Source: an uncultured Tenacibaculum sp. | Lineage (GTDB): Bacteria > Bacteroidota > Bacteroidia > Flavobacteriales > Flavobacteriaceae | Length of the DNA: 64,000 nucleotides | NCBI RefSeq assembly: GCF_947495995.1 | Contig: NZ_CANMAX010000001.1 | Span: 124,001-188,000, forward strand | Direction: 5' to 3' | Notes under the pieces: generated by a model | The model's database searches: none | Seen by the model: only the letters and a program-made list of their open reading frames with translations | What the model was told of the DNA's origin: nothing | Translations under genes and position numbers: made by a program | Shown: positions 55,790 to 64,000 of the stretch, piece by piece | Layout of the letters: each line of letters starts with the position of its first letter | Position numbering within the stretch: position 1 is the stretch's first letter

Positions 55790-56365
55790 TTACTTTAAGC
55801 TTTTACCAAGATTAAAAACTTTCTCTAACCATTTTTTACGAAAATTTTGAGTTGAATTTTTAATTGGAGCAATGTATGTGAGTTTTGTTGGTTTTACTCC
55901 ACAAAACGCTAGAATTCCTTTTTTTAGTTGATTAATTACTGAGTTTTTTAAATACAAAGAATAATACCATTTTGGAGAATCTGATGTTATAATTAATCGA
56001 GCAGTTTTACCTTTTAATAACTTTTTAGGTAATAACTTTCCTTCTTCTATATCAAACATAATTCCTGGTAAAAAAATTCTATCGATAAAACCTTTTAATA
56101 TTGCTGGCATTCCTGCCCACCAAATAGGAAAAATCCAAACTAAATGATCTGCTGCTTTTATCTTTTCAATCGCAAATTGTAAATCTGGTTCAAGTTCAGT
56201 TCGTTTTCGATATCCGAATTGTAAATTAGGATTAAAATCAAGTTCTCTTACATTTATAATTTCTACTGAATCCTGTATACATTTTGCTCCTTGATAATAC
56301 GCATCAGCCAAAGCGTTATTGAAACTTTCTTTATCAGGATGCCCATTTATAATTAAAATATTCAT
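55790..56365 (-). CDS. NAD(P)H quinone reductase-like flavoprotein
   Basis: 191 residues of the flavodoxin_2 family. The FMN loop is IINGHPDKESFNNALADAYY; WIFPIWWAGMPAILKGFIDR is the standard helix-loop that packs on the flavin. It probably reduces quinones or azo-type compounds with two electrons. The Crp-type regulator 56 bases upstream is on the same strand and may control it. Confidence 0.9.
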   Translation of the reverse strand: MNILIINGHPDKESFNNALADAYYQGAKCIQDSVEIINVRELDFNPNLQFGYRKRTELEPDLQFAIEKIKAADHLVWIFPIWWAGMPAILKGFIDRIFLPGIMFDIEEGKLLPKKLLKGKTARLIITSDSPKWYYSLYLKNSVINQLKKGILAFCGVKPTKLTYIAPIKNSTQNFRKKWLEKVFNLGKSLK

Positions 56366-56421
56366 TGTTTAATTTTTTAGCTAAATAACAATGAACCTAA
56401 ACTTTAAAAAAGGACAAATGT

Positions 56422-56985
56422 CTAATAAACGGTTTTTCGAATCCTACTTAAATGTCGTTGTGTAATTCCTAAATAAGAGGCTAAATAATTTAGTGGGATT
56501 TCTTTGATTAGTTGGGGCTGATTTTGCATTAAGTCTAAATATTTATGTTCAGCAGTTTCTTTCTGAAGCATAAATATTCTTCGCTCCAATTCTATGTATT
56601 CATATTCGGTTAAAATTTTCAGCAACATCGTCCAATTTGCACTTTCTTTTTCTAGTTCAATTAATTGACTTTTAGTCCACATCAAAATTTCTACATCGGT
56701 AATTGCTTGTAGATTTTCTACTGATGGTTTCCCTGTTAAATAAGAAGAGTAAGCCGATGCAAAAGAACCAGCAAATCTGAAACAATACGTAATATCTTCT
56801 TCATTTGAAGACGAATAAAACGATCTTAAAATTCCTTCTTTTATAAATCCAATTTTGGTATTTACTTTACCACTTTCCGCTAAAAAATCTCCTTTCTTAA
56901 TCCTCTTTATTTCTGCTTGATTCATAAAATTTTGAATCTCTTCTTCTGATAAAACCTGAAAACTTCTTAAATATTCTTTTAGCAT
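56422..56985 (-). CDS. Crp/Fnr-family transcription regulator
   Basis: 187 residues. The cyclic-nucleotide-type beta-roll is at 1-110 (RIKKGDFLAESGKVNTKIGF, ITYCFRFAGSFASAYSS). No canonical phosphate-binding cassette is visible, so it may not bind cAMP. The winged helix at 140-187 is NYLASYLGITQRHLSRIRKT, its recognition helix. Such short members in Bacteroidota often govern the adjacent enzyme gene. Confidence 0.88.
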   Translation of the reverse strand: MLKEYLRSFQVLSEEEIQNFMNQAEIKRIKKGDFLAESGKVNTKIGFIKEGILRSFYSSSNEEDITYCFRFAGSFASAYSSYLTGKPSVENLQAITDVEILMWTKSQLIELEKESANWTMLLKILTEYEYIELERRIFMLQKETAEHKYLDLMQNQPQLIKEIPLNYLASYLGITQRHLSRIRKTVY

Positions 56986-57013
56986 AATTGACTGATAAAT
57001 CTTCTCTTAAATG

Positions 57014-57046
57014 AAAAAACCGGATAACGTAAAGTTACCCGGTTTT
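57014..57046 (-). terminator. Terminator after queA
   Basis: AAAACCGG (57016-57023) pairs with CCGGTTTT (57039-57046); inner TAAC/GTTA pairs extend the stem. The A-run on the left is a U-run on the minus strand, so it ends queA. Confidence 0.85.
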
Positions 57047-57067
57047 CTTTATAATTTTTTGAAAATA

Positions 57068-58117
57068 TTAAATAATTAACATCGCATCTCCGTACGAGTA
57101 AAATTTATATTTTTCTTTAATTGCTTCTTGATAAGCTTCCATTACAAAATCGTGACCAGCAAATGCTGAAATCATCATTAATAATGTAGACTTAGGTGTA
57201 TGGAAATTTGTTACCATACAGTTTGCGATACTAAAATCATAAGGAGGGAAAATAAATTTGTTTGTCCATCCTTCATAATTATTTAATCTTTTGCTTGCTG
57301 AAACTGAAGACTCTACAGTTCTCATTACCGTTGTTCCTACTGCACAAATTCTTCTTTTCTTTTCAATAGCATTGTTAACTACATCACAAGCTTCTTGAGG
57401 AATGATAATTTTCTCAGAATCCATTTTATGCTTAGATAAATCTTCAACTTCAACTGGATTAAAAGTACCTAATCCAACGTGAAGTGTCATTTCAGCAAAA
57501 TCAACTCCTTTAATTTCTAAACGCTTCATTAAGTGCTTAGAAAAGTGTAACCCTGCAGTTGGTGCAGCTACTGCTCCTTCGTGCTTAGCAAAAATTGTTT
57601 GGTAACGCTCTTCATCTTCTGGCTCAACATCTCTCTTGATATATTTAGGTAATGGTGTTTGCCCTAATTCAATAAGTTTTCTTCTAAACTCATCGTAAGA
57701 ACCATCAAATAAGAAACGTAAAGTTCTTCCTCTAGATGTAGTGTTATCAATTACCTCAGCTACTAAACTCTCATCTTCACCAAAGAATAATTTGTTTCCG
57801 ATACGAATTTTACGTGCTGGATCTACTAAAACATCCCATAATCTGTGCTCTGCATTTAACTCTCTTAATAAGAAAACTTCAATTCTTGCTCCAGTTTTTT
57901 CTTTATTACCAAACATACGAGCAGGAAAAACCTTCGTATTATTCAACATCATTACATCACCTTCATCAAAATAATTGATTAAATCTTTAAACAACTTATG
58001 TTCAATAGTTTGTTCTTTACGATTTAATACCATTAAACGAGCTTCATCTCTGTGCTCAGAAGGATATTCAGCTAATAATTCACTAGGTAATTCAAAATTA
58101 AATTGAGATAATTTCAT
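57068..58117 (-). CDS. queA: S-adenosylmethionine:tRNA ribosyltransferase-isomerase
   Basis: 349 residues, the usual length. [25 protein letters not shown] opens the protein; [14 protein letters not shown] and the [10 protein letters not shown] segment are family signatures, and [24 protein letters not shown] residues close it. It transfers the ribose of SAM to 7-aminomethyl-7-deazaguanine in queuosine synthesis. It has its own promoter at 58141. Confidence 0.97.
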   Translation of the reverse strand: MKLSQFNFELPSELLAEYPSEHRDEARLMVLNRKEQTIEHKLFKDLINYFDEGDVMMLNNTKVFPARMFGNKEKTGARIEVFLLRELNAEHRLWDVLVDPARKIRIGNKLFFGEDESLVAEVIDNTTSRGRTLRFLFDGSYDEFRRKLIELGQTPLPKYIKRDVEPEDEERYQTIFAKHEGAVAAPTAGLHFSKHLMKRLEIKGVDFAEMTLHVGLGTFNPVEVEDLSKHKMDSEKIIIPQEACDVVNNAIEKKRRICAVGTTVMRTVESSVSASKRLNNYEGWTNKFIFPPYDFSIANCMVTNFHTPKSTLLMMISAFAGHDFVMEAYQEAIKEKYKFYSYGDAMLII

Positions 58118-58140
58118 TGTAGTTCTATATTATATGGCGG

Positions 58141-58172
58141 CAAATATACGATTTCAACATAGGGCTTGTCAA
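58141..58172 (-). promoter_or_regulatory. Promoter of queA
   Basis: On the minus strand TTG (58170-58172), 21 bases, then TATATTTG (58141-58148), a full match to the Bacteroidota consensus in both sequence and spacing. It is 24 bases before the ATG. The -33 box overlaps a perfect GCTTG-T-CAAGC palindrome (58164-58174). Confidence 0.6.
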
Positions 58173-58184
58173 GCGTTTCATCTT

Positions 58185-59417
58185 TTATTTTAAGACTTCT
58201 TGCTCTATTCCAATCTTTTCAAAATCAGACCAAAAGTTCTGATACGATTTTGTTACAACTTTAGCATCCGCTATTTTTATCGGAACTTTAAGTGCTAAAG
58301 GCGCAAAAGCCATAGCCATTCTATGATCGTGATATGTTTCTATCGTTACGTTTTCTTTTATCGCATCAGATTTTTTCAAGAACAACTCTTCGTTGGTTAC
58401 ACTAATATCTCCACCTAACTTTGTTATTTCTTCTTTTAAAGCCTCTAAACGATCCGTTTCCTTAATTTTCAAGGTATGTAAGCCTTCTAAATCACAAGGA
58501 ACTTCTAGAGCAAAACAAGTAACAGCAATAGTTTGTGCTATATCTGGAGCCTTAACTAAATCTAAATTTAGTTTTTCTTTATTAGCTTCTCTTACTTTTT
58601 TCAATGTAATGGTATGCTCATTAAAATCGGTAGTTACACCAAAATGCTCATAGATTATTGATAAACAACTATCACCTTGTAAACTTTCTTTTTTGTACGA
58701 CGATAATGTTATTTCTGTTCCAACTTCGCTTAAAGCTACTAATGAATAATAATATGATGCAGAACTCCAATCTGCTTCAACAATAATATTTTTTGCTGTA
58801 ATATTTTCTTTTTTGAAAACTTCGATAGTATTTCCTTCAAATTTTGTTTCAATTCCTAATTGATTCAACAAACTCAAAGTCATGTTGATATATGGAATAG
58901 AAGTAATCTCTCCTGTAAGCTCTAATTTTAATCCGTTAGGCAGACTCGGAGCAATTAACAATAAAGCCGATATATACTGACTACTAACATTTCCTGCTAT
59001 TGAAACATTGTCTTTCGTTAACTTCTTACCAACTATTTTTAATGGTGGATATCCATCTTTCTCCAAATAGGTAATATCTGCACCAAGATCTCTTAATGCA
59101 TCTACCAAAATTTTAATTGGTCTGTTATGCATACGCTCAGATCCTTGTAAAACTTTTGTAGTTCCTTCTTGTGATGAAAAAAGTGCTGTTAAAAATCGCA
59201 TTGTAGTACCTGCGTGCCCAATATCCGCAATTTCTGAATCTCCACTTAATGCATTTTGCATGTGTACAGAATCATCAGAACTAGAAAGGTTTTCTATAAC
59301 TAATTCTGGAAATAATTGTTGTAGAATTAATAATCTATTCGATTCACTTTTGGAACCTGATATTACAACACTATTTTTAAATAATTGATTTTTAGGAATC
59401 TTTAACAATAAGTCCAT
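58185..59417 (-). CDS. aroA: 3-phosphoshikimate 1-carboxyvinyltransferase (EPSP synthase)
   Basis: About 410 residues from the ATG at 59417 (MDLLLKIPKNQLF). GSKSESNRLLIL binds shikimate-3-phosphate; GHAGTTMRFLTAL and YISALLLIAPSL follow; DIAQTIAVTCFAL contains the catalytic Asp, and YHDHRMAMAFAPLAL is the standard C-terminal site. It adds phosphoenolpyruvate to shikimate 3-phosphate. Only about 41 bases separate it from the divergent Asp-box gene. Confidence 0.96.
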   Translation of the reverse strand: MDLLLKIPKNQLFKNSVVISGSKSESNRLLILQQLFPELVIENLSSSDDSVHMQNALSGDSEIADIGHAGTTMRFLTALFSSQEGTTKVLQGSERMHNRPIKILVDALRDLGADITYLEKDGYPPLKIVGKKLTKDNVSIAGNVSSQYISALLLIAPSLPNGLKLELTGEITSIPYINMTLSLLNQLGIETKFEGNTIEVFKKENITAKNIIVEADWSSASYYYSLVALSEVGTEITLSSYKKESLQGDSCLSIIYEHFGVTTDFNEHTITLKKVREANKEKLNLDLVKAPDIAQTIAVTCFALEVPCDLEGLHTLKIKETDRLEALKEEITKLGGDISVTNEELFLKKSDAIKENVTIETYHDHRMAMAFAPLALKVPIKIADAKVVTKSYQNFWSDFEKIGIEQEVLK

Positions 59418-59459
59418 TAACAAAATTTTATATTTAGCTTTTTAATCAACTAAATCAAA

Positions 59460-62400
59460 TGAAAAAACTACTTTTTATAGGGGCAATCCTGCTCCTATTC
59501 TTCGAAATCAAAGTTAATGCTCAAAATGACAATAGCCAATTTTCTGAAGAATATTTTAACGCAATCGATTGGAGAAACATCGGCCCGCATCGAGGAGGAC
59601 GAAGTTGTGCTGTTACTGGTGTAGCAAAAAAGCCCAATCTTTTCTATATGGGAACTACAGGTGGTGGTATTTGGAAAACTATAGATGCTGGTAATACTTG
59701 GCAAAATATTTCTGATGGTTTCTTTGGAGGATCAGTTGGATCTATCGCAGTAAGTGAATGGGACAACAACGTTATCTACGTTGGAATGGGAGAAAAAACT
59801 GTTCGTGGAAATGTATCTTCTGGAGACGGTGTTTGGAAATCTGAAGATGCTGGTAAAACCTGGAAACATGTTGGTTTACCTAACTCTAGACACATCCCAA
59901 GAATACGAATTCATCCTAAAAATCCTGATATTGTTTTCGCTGCTGTTTTGGGTGATTTATACAAGTCTACTGAAGAAAGAGGTGTATACAAATCTATAAA
60001 TGGAGGTAAAACTTGGAAAAAAGTTTTATTTAGCAATACAGATGCAGGAGCTATCGATTTAATTATCGATCCTAGTAACCCAAGAACTTTATATGCTTCT
60101 ACTTGGAACGTTAGAAGAACTCCTTACAGTTTATCTAGTGGTGGTGAAGGTTCTGGAATTTGGAAAAGTACTGACGAAGGTGAAACATGGACTAACATTT
60201 CTAAAAACTCTGGATTACCTAAAGGTGTTTGGGGAATTTCTGGTTTAGCTGTATCTCCTTTAAATTCTGACATTGTTTGGGCGATTATTGAAAATAAAAA
60301 AGGTGGTGTTTATAAATCTTTAGACGGAGGTAAAACTTGGAGATTAATAAACAAGGAACGTAAACTTCGCCAAAGAGCTTGGTACTACACTAGAATTTAT
60401 GCCGACACTGAAGATGAAAACACAGTATATGTTTTAAATGTTCGTTATCATAAATCTACAGACGGTGGTAGAACTTACAAAACATACAATGCTCCGCATG
60501 GAGATCATCATGATTTATGGATTGCTCCTGAAGACAATCAACGTATGATTATTGCTGATGATGGTGGTGGACAAATTTCTTTTGATGCTGGTGAGAACTG
60601 GTCTACATATTTAAATCAGCCAACTTCTCAATTTTATCGTGTAACTACAGACAATCATTTTCCGTATAGAATTTATGTTGCTCAACAAGATAATTCTACG
60701 ATTAGAATAGCTCATAGAACAGATGGAAGGTTTATTACTGAACAAGATTGGGAATCAACAGCAGGTGGAGAAAGTGCTCATATCGCTGTAGATCCTTTAA
60801 ATAATGACATTGCTTATGGTGGAAGTTACGGTGGATTATTAACTCGTGTGAACCATAAAACTGGAGAATTTAGAGCGGTTAATGTTTGGCCAGATGATCC
60901 TATGGGACATGGTGCTGAAGATTTTAAATATCGTTTTCAATGGAATTTCCCTGTATTATTTTCTCCAAATAACAAGAAAAAATTATACGCGGCATCTAAT
61001 CATTTACACGCAACAACTAATGAAGGTCAATCTTGGGAAGTTATTAGTCCAGATTTAACTAGAAATGATCCTAAAACATTAGGCCCATCAGGTGGTCCAA
61101 TTACAAAAGATAACACTGGAGTTGAGTACTACGGAACTATTTTCGCTGTCGCTGAAGTTCCTGGTGAAAATGGAGTAATTTATACAGGTTCTGACGATGG
61201 TTTAGTTCATATCACAAAAGATGGTGGAAAAAACTGGACGAACATAACTCCGAAAAAAATGCCGGAATGGATGATGATTAATTGTATTGAAATTGATCCT
61301 CACACTAAAGGTGGAGCTTACATCGTTGGAACAAAATATAAAACTGGAGACTACCAACCTTATATCTACAAAACAGAAGATTATGGAAAGTCTTGGAAAA
61401 AAATTACCTCAGGAATAGGAAACGAAGATTTCACTAGAGCTTTACGTGCAGATCCTAAAAGAAAAGGATTACTATATGCTGGTACAGAAAGAGGAATGTA
61501 TATTTCTTTCAACGATGGTAAAAACTGGCAGAAATTCCAATTGAATTTACCTTTAGTTCCGATTACTGATTTAGCTGTTAAGGAAAATAATTTAATTGCA
61601 GCTACACAAGGTCGTTCATTATGGATTATTGATGATTTAACTCCATTACACCAATTAAACAATACACTTCAAAAAGAAGATTTCTTTGTTTATAAACCTA
61701 AAGAAAGTTATAGAATGGGTGGAGGAAATGGAGCTAAATCTAGAAGAAATGGAACAAACTATTATGGTGGAGTTCCTGTAAATTATTATTTAAAAAAGTA
61801 TACTAAAAAAGATACTGTAGCTCTTAAATTTTACGATAGTTCTAAAAATTTAATCCGTGCTTTTAGTACTCATCCTGATACAAAACAAAAAGAAGGAAAA
61901 TTAAAAGTAAAAGAAGGCGACAATGTTTTTTATTGGAATATGATGTATACTGGAGCTGAACGTGTAAAAGGTATGATTTTATGGTGGGCTTCTTTAAGCG
62001 GACCAATGGCTTTACCTGGAGAATATAAAGTAGATTTAGTTGTAAACGGAAAATCTAAATCTCAAAACTTCACAATTAAAAACAAGCCAAATTCAGAATC
62101 TACACCCCAAGATTTAAAAGCTCAATTTGACTTTATCAATAGCATTAATGCAAAAATGACTGAGATTCATAAAGCATTAAAAAATGTAAAGAAAGTTAGA
62201 AATCAAGTTACTACTTTAAAGAAGTCTATTAAAGATAAAAAGAAACATAAAGAGCTATTAGACTTTGCTGATAAATTAGTTAAGGAAATGACTGTTGTTG
62301 AAAACAACTTATATCAAACTAAGAGTAAGAGTAATCAAGATCCTTTAAATTTCCCTATTAAATTAAATAACAAATTAGGACATTTAAACTCATTGACTAG

Positions 62401-62566
62401 AATTGGTGATTATAAACCTACTGATCAAGCGATTGCTTTTAAAAATGAAATCACAAAAGATATCGACATTGAATTGAATAAATTATACAATATCTTTAAC
62501 TCTAAAGTAAAAGAGTTAAATCAGAAAGTAAAAGCTAGTCAAATTGATTTTATTCAACTAGATTAA
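59460..62566 (+). CDS. Large exported Asp-box (VPS10/sortilin-like) repeat protein
   Basis: 1035 residues. Signal peptide ending VNAQ. The N-terminal 700 residues form a beta-propeller built from BNR/Asp-box repeats with the pattern S-x-D-x-G-x-TW: TIDAGNTWQN, KSEDAGKTWKH, KSINGGKTWKK, KSTDEGETWTN, KSLDGGKTWRL, VHITKDGGKNWTN. After it come a beta domain (about 745-870, VALKFYDSSKNLIRAF) and a long helical tail. Family members are secreted glycosidase-like or sorting proteins; no clear catalytic pair is visible, so the role is open. Confidence 0.9.
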
Positions 62567-62600
62567 CGGAAAGAAAGTTATTCAATAAAATTATAGCATA

Positions 62601-62637
62601 AAAAAAGACTGTTTAAATAAATTTAAACAGTCTTTTT
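62601..62637. terminator. Bidirectional terminator between the Asp-box and T9SS-cargo genes
   Basis: AAAAAGACTGTTTAAAT (62602-62618) pairs with ATTTAAACAGTCTTTTT (62621-62637), a perfect 17-bp stem with a two-base gap. A-runs and T-runs serve both convergent genes. Confidence 0.92.
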
Positions 62638-62656
62638 ATTTAAGGAATTATATAAA

Positions 62657-64000
62657 TTACTTCACGATTACACGCATTGTAGTTTCTGTATATTTATTAC
62701 TTAAGTTTAATAAGTAAATTCCTGTAGCTAAATTATCAGTAGCTATAGTTCCATTCTCTAATCTTCCAGTTTTTAATGCCTGTCCGAATGTATTAAAGAT
62801 TGTATAAGAAGTGTTTGTTAATTCTTTAGAAGAAATTATTCTTAAAACATTTCCTTTTACAACAGGATTTGGTCCTATTTTAACTGAAGCTAATATATCT
62901 TCATCTTCATCTCCTAAAAGGTCATTTCTTACATCAAAATCTTGAGCTGATACAACAGCTGTAGAAGAAGAACAAGATCCTTCGTAGATTCTTACGTTAG
63001 TAAACGTAGATGTATTTCCTGAACCTCCATCATTATCGTTAATGAAAACTAATCTATTCATAGTTCCTGTATAAGAAGCTCCAACAGTAATTGCATACGT
63101 ACGAGTTCCACCAGCATAATTATCAAAATTAGTGATACCATAATTTTGAGTTCCATGAAGTTTGAAATAGTTATTAGCCGATAAGTTATTATCAGTTTCA
63201 AAACCAATACCATGAATTTCACCTTCAGAAGCACTACTAAATTCGAATTCTATTACTGTATTCGGTGTTACCGTGTAATCTAAAGGAATAGATTTCCATG
63301 TATTGTTTGTTAATGTTATAGATGATCCATCTGTACTTACAGAGAAATTTCCAGCATTATCTTGGTTTGAGAAACTAGATACTGTAAAGTTGTTGAAATC
63401 TAAAGCTTCACAAGCAGGGCTTGTTGGGTTTCCTGAATTTCCTCCAGCAGTTAAAGCAAGGTTATCAATTGCAATATCACTAGACCAACTTGTTCCTGTA
63501 ACTCCTACGAAACGTAAGCTAACTGTTCCTCCTAAATAAGCAGCTAAATCTACAGATACATCATTCCATTGGTTTCCTTGGTTACTAGAATCTGTCCATA
63601 AATTTACCCAAGTAGTTCCATCTGTAGACGCTTGTAAAGTTAAAGAACCTACACTTGTTCCAAACATATGGTTACTGAAAGAAAAACTTGCAGAAGACTC
63701 TCCAGAAAGATCAAAACAAGGACTTTGTAAAATTGCCGTAGCATTATTCCCTATTTGTCCAGCACTATTATTTGTTGATGCTTCTAAGAATAAATAAAAA
63801 CTTCCATCAGCACCATTACTTGGTCCAGTTCCACTTGAAGGTGTTCCTCCACTATCTCTTAACCAGTTTCCATCATCACCAGTAACTTGAGTCCATCCAT
63901 CATTCGTTTCAAAACTTTCACTATATGGGAAAGAAGCTACTGTTGAGGTACATGATGAACTTGCACCACCAGTTGTAGTTACATTTACCGCTGCACTTGC
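62657..64000 (-). CDS. Secreted MAM-domain protein with type 9 secretion sorting signal (5' part beyond window)
   Basis: The frame is open from the stop at 62657 to the right edge (about 447 codons). The first ATG at 63667 is internal: upstream residues continue the domain in frame (SPCFDLSGESSASFSFSNHM, GWTQVTGDDGNWLRDSG). These residues give a MAM-type domain (SFETNDGW onward), followed by a beta domain around a Cys and then a linker. The last 75 residues are a type A T9SS sorting domain: IGPNPVVKGNVLRIISSKEL, SYTIFNTFGQALKTGRLENG and LATGIYLLNLSNKYTETTMR with VIVK at the end. It is exported by the system that gldKLMN builds. Confidence 0.93.
   Translation of the reverse strand, partial: ASAAVNVTTTGGASSSCTSTVASFPYSESFETNDGWTQVTGDDGNWLRDSGGTPSSGTGPSNGADGSFYLFLEASTNNSAGQIGNNATAILQSPCFDLSGESSASFSFSNHMFGTSVGSLTLQASTDGTTWVNLWTDSSNQGNQWNDVSVDLAAYLGGTVSLRFVGVTGTSWSSDIAIDNLALTAGGNSGNPTSPACEALDFNNFTVSSFSNQDNAGNFSVSTDGSSITLTNNTWKSIPLDYTVTPNTVIEFEFSSASEGEIHGIGFETDNNLSANNYFKLHGTQNYGITNFDNYAGGTRTYAITVGASYTGTMNRLVFINDNDGGSGNTSTFTNVRIYEGSCSSSTAVVSAQDFDVRNDLLGDEDEDILASVKIGPNPVVKGNVLRIISSKELTNTSYTIFNTFGQALKTGRLENGTIATDNLATGIYLLNLSNKYTETTMRVIVK

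Noticed and set aside
59495..59999. Additional ORFs overlapping the Asp-box gene
   Set aside because: They are shadows in other frames of the long repetitive gene.
59640..61480. Similar short GG-x-TW coding repeats as a DNA repeat array
   Set aside because: They are protein-level Asp-box repeats; the DNA copies are diverged and irregularly spaced, so this is not a CRISPR or satellite.
62657..63667. A complete 336-residue gene beginning at the ATG at 63667
   Set aside because: The same frame continues without a stop to the right edge and the upstream residues belong to the same MAM domain, so the gene is cut by the window.

Overview
The window is a stretch of chromosome from a marine-type member of the Flavobacteriaceae; Tenacibaculum or Polaribacter relatives are my best guess. 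The evidence is the very AT-rich DNA, the gliding/type 9 secretion cluster gldK-gldL-gldM-gldN, a protein ending in a type 9 secretion sorting domain, several promoters of the Bacteroidota form (TAnnTTTG at -7), few Shine-Dalgarno sequences, and families typical of the group (TPR-LytS kinases with LytTR regulators, HYC_CC_PP proteins, MG2/plug proteins). I see no rRNA, tRNA, CRISPR array, insertion sequence or prophage. Genes are densely packed and no gene-free gap exceeds about 330 bases.

Layout. 1-3.3 kb: a methionine unit on the minus strand, with an S-box (SAM-I) riboswitch, a candidate 13-codon leader ORF, metY, and a continuous homoserine O-acetyltransferase/aspartate kinase fusion running off the left edge. 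3.3-17.6 kb: housekeeping and signalling genes (a nuclease-like membrane protein, DUF2314 protein, gamma carbonic anhydrase, LytS/LytTR two-component pair, SIMPL protein, glucosaminidase-LysM lipoprotein, PLP deaminase family protein, ABC-F ATPase, DUF983, FAD oxidoreductase). 17.7-22.5 kb: an unusual Hsp70 module, with a divergent Hsp70, a small GrpE-like protein before it, and a convergent 675-residue protein of unknown function. 22.6-30.9 kb: topA, an arginase-fold protein that has lost half of its metal ligands, then gldKLMN, all on the minus strand.

31.1-35.9 kb: a plus-strand operon miaB, YcxB-like, sigma-54 activator, lptE, TPR-like protein, secG. It is followed by groES-groEL behind a sigma-54-like element. 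38.1-45.6 kb: a PilJ-type kinase with a CheY-like regulator, a probable metal-uptake unit (HYC_CC_PP protein, TonB-dependent receptor, HMA protein) and a polyprenyl synthetase. 45.6-52.8 kb: three tandem MG2-to-plug paralogues; the first in transcription order carries one in-frame amber codon in an otherwise open frame, and a second sigma-54-like element lies just upstream of it. 52.9-64 kb: rlmN with a membrane protein, glutathione peroxidase, a quinone-reductase-like flavoprotein with a Crp-type regulator, queA, aroA, a large Asp-box (VPS10/sortilin-like) protein and the C-terminal part of a secreted MAM-domain protein.

Most of the window is ordinary core genome. The parts that deserve attention are the riboswitch leader with its GC-rich mini-ORF, the Hsp70 module, the degenerate arginase-fold protein in the gliding locus, the two matching sigma-54-like sites in a window that also encodes a sigma-54 activator, and the MG2/plug triplet with its amber codon and long inverted repeat.
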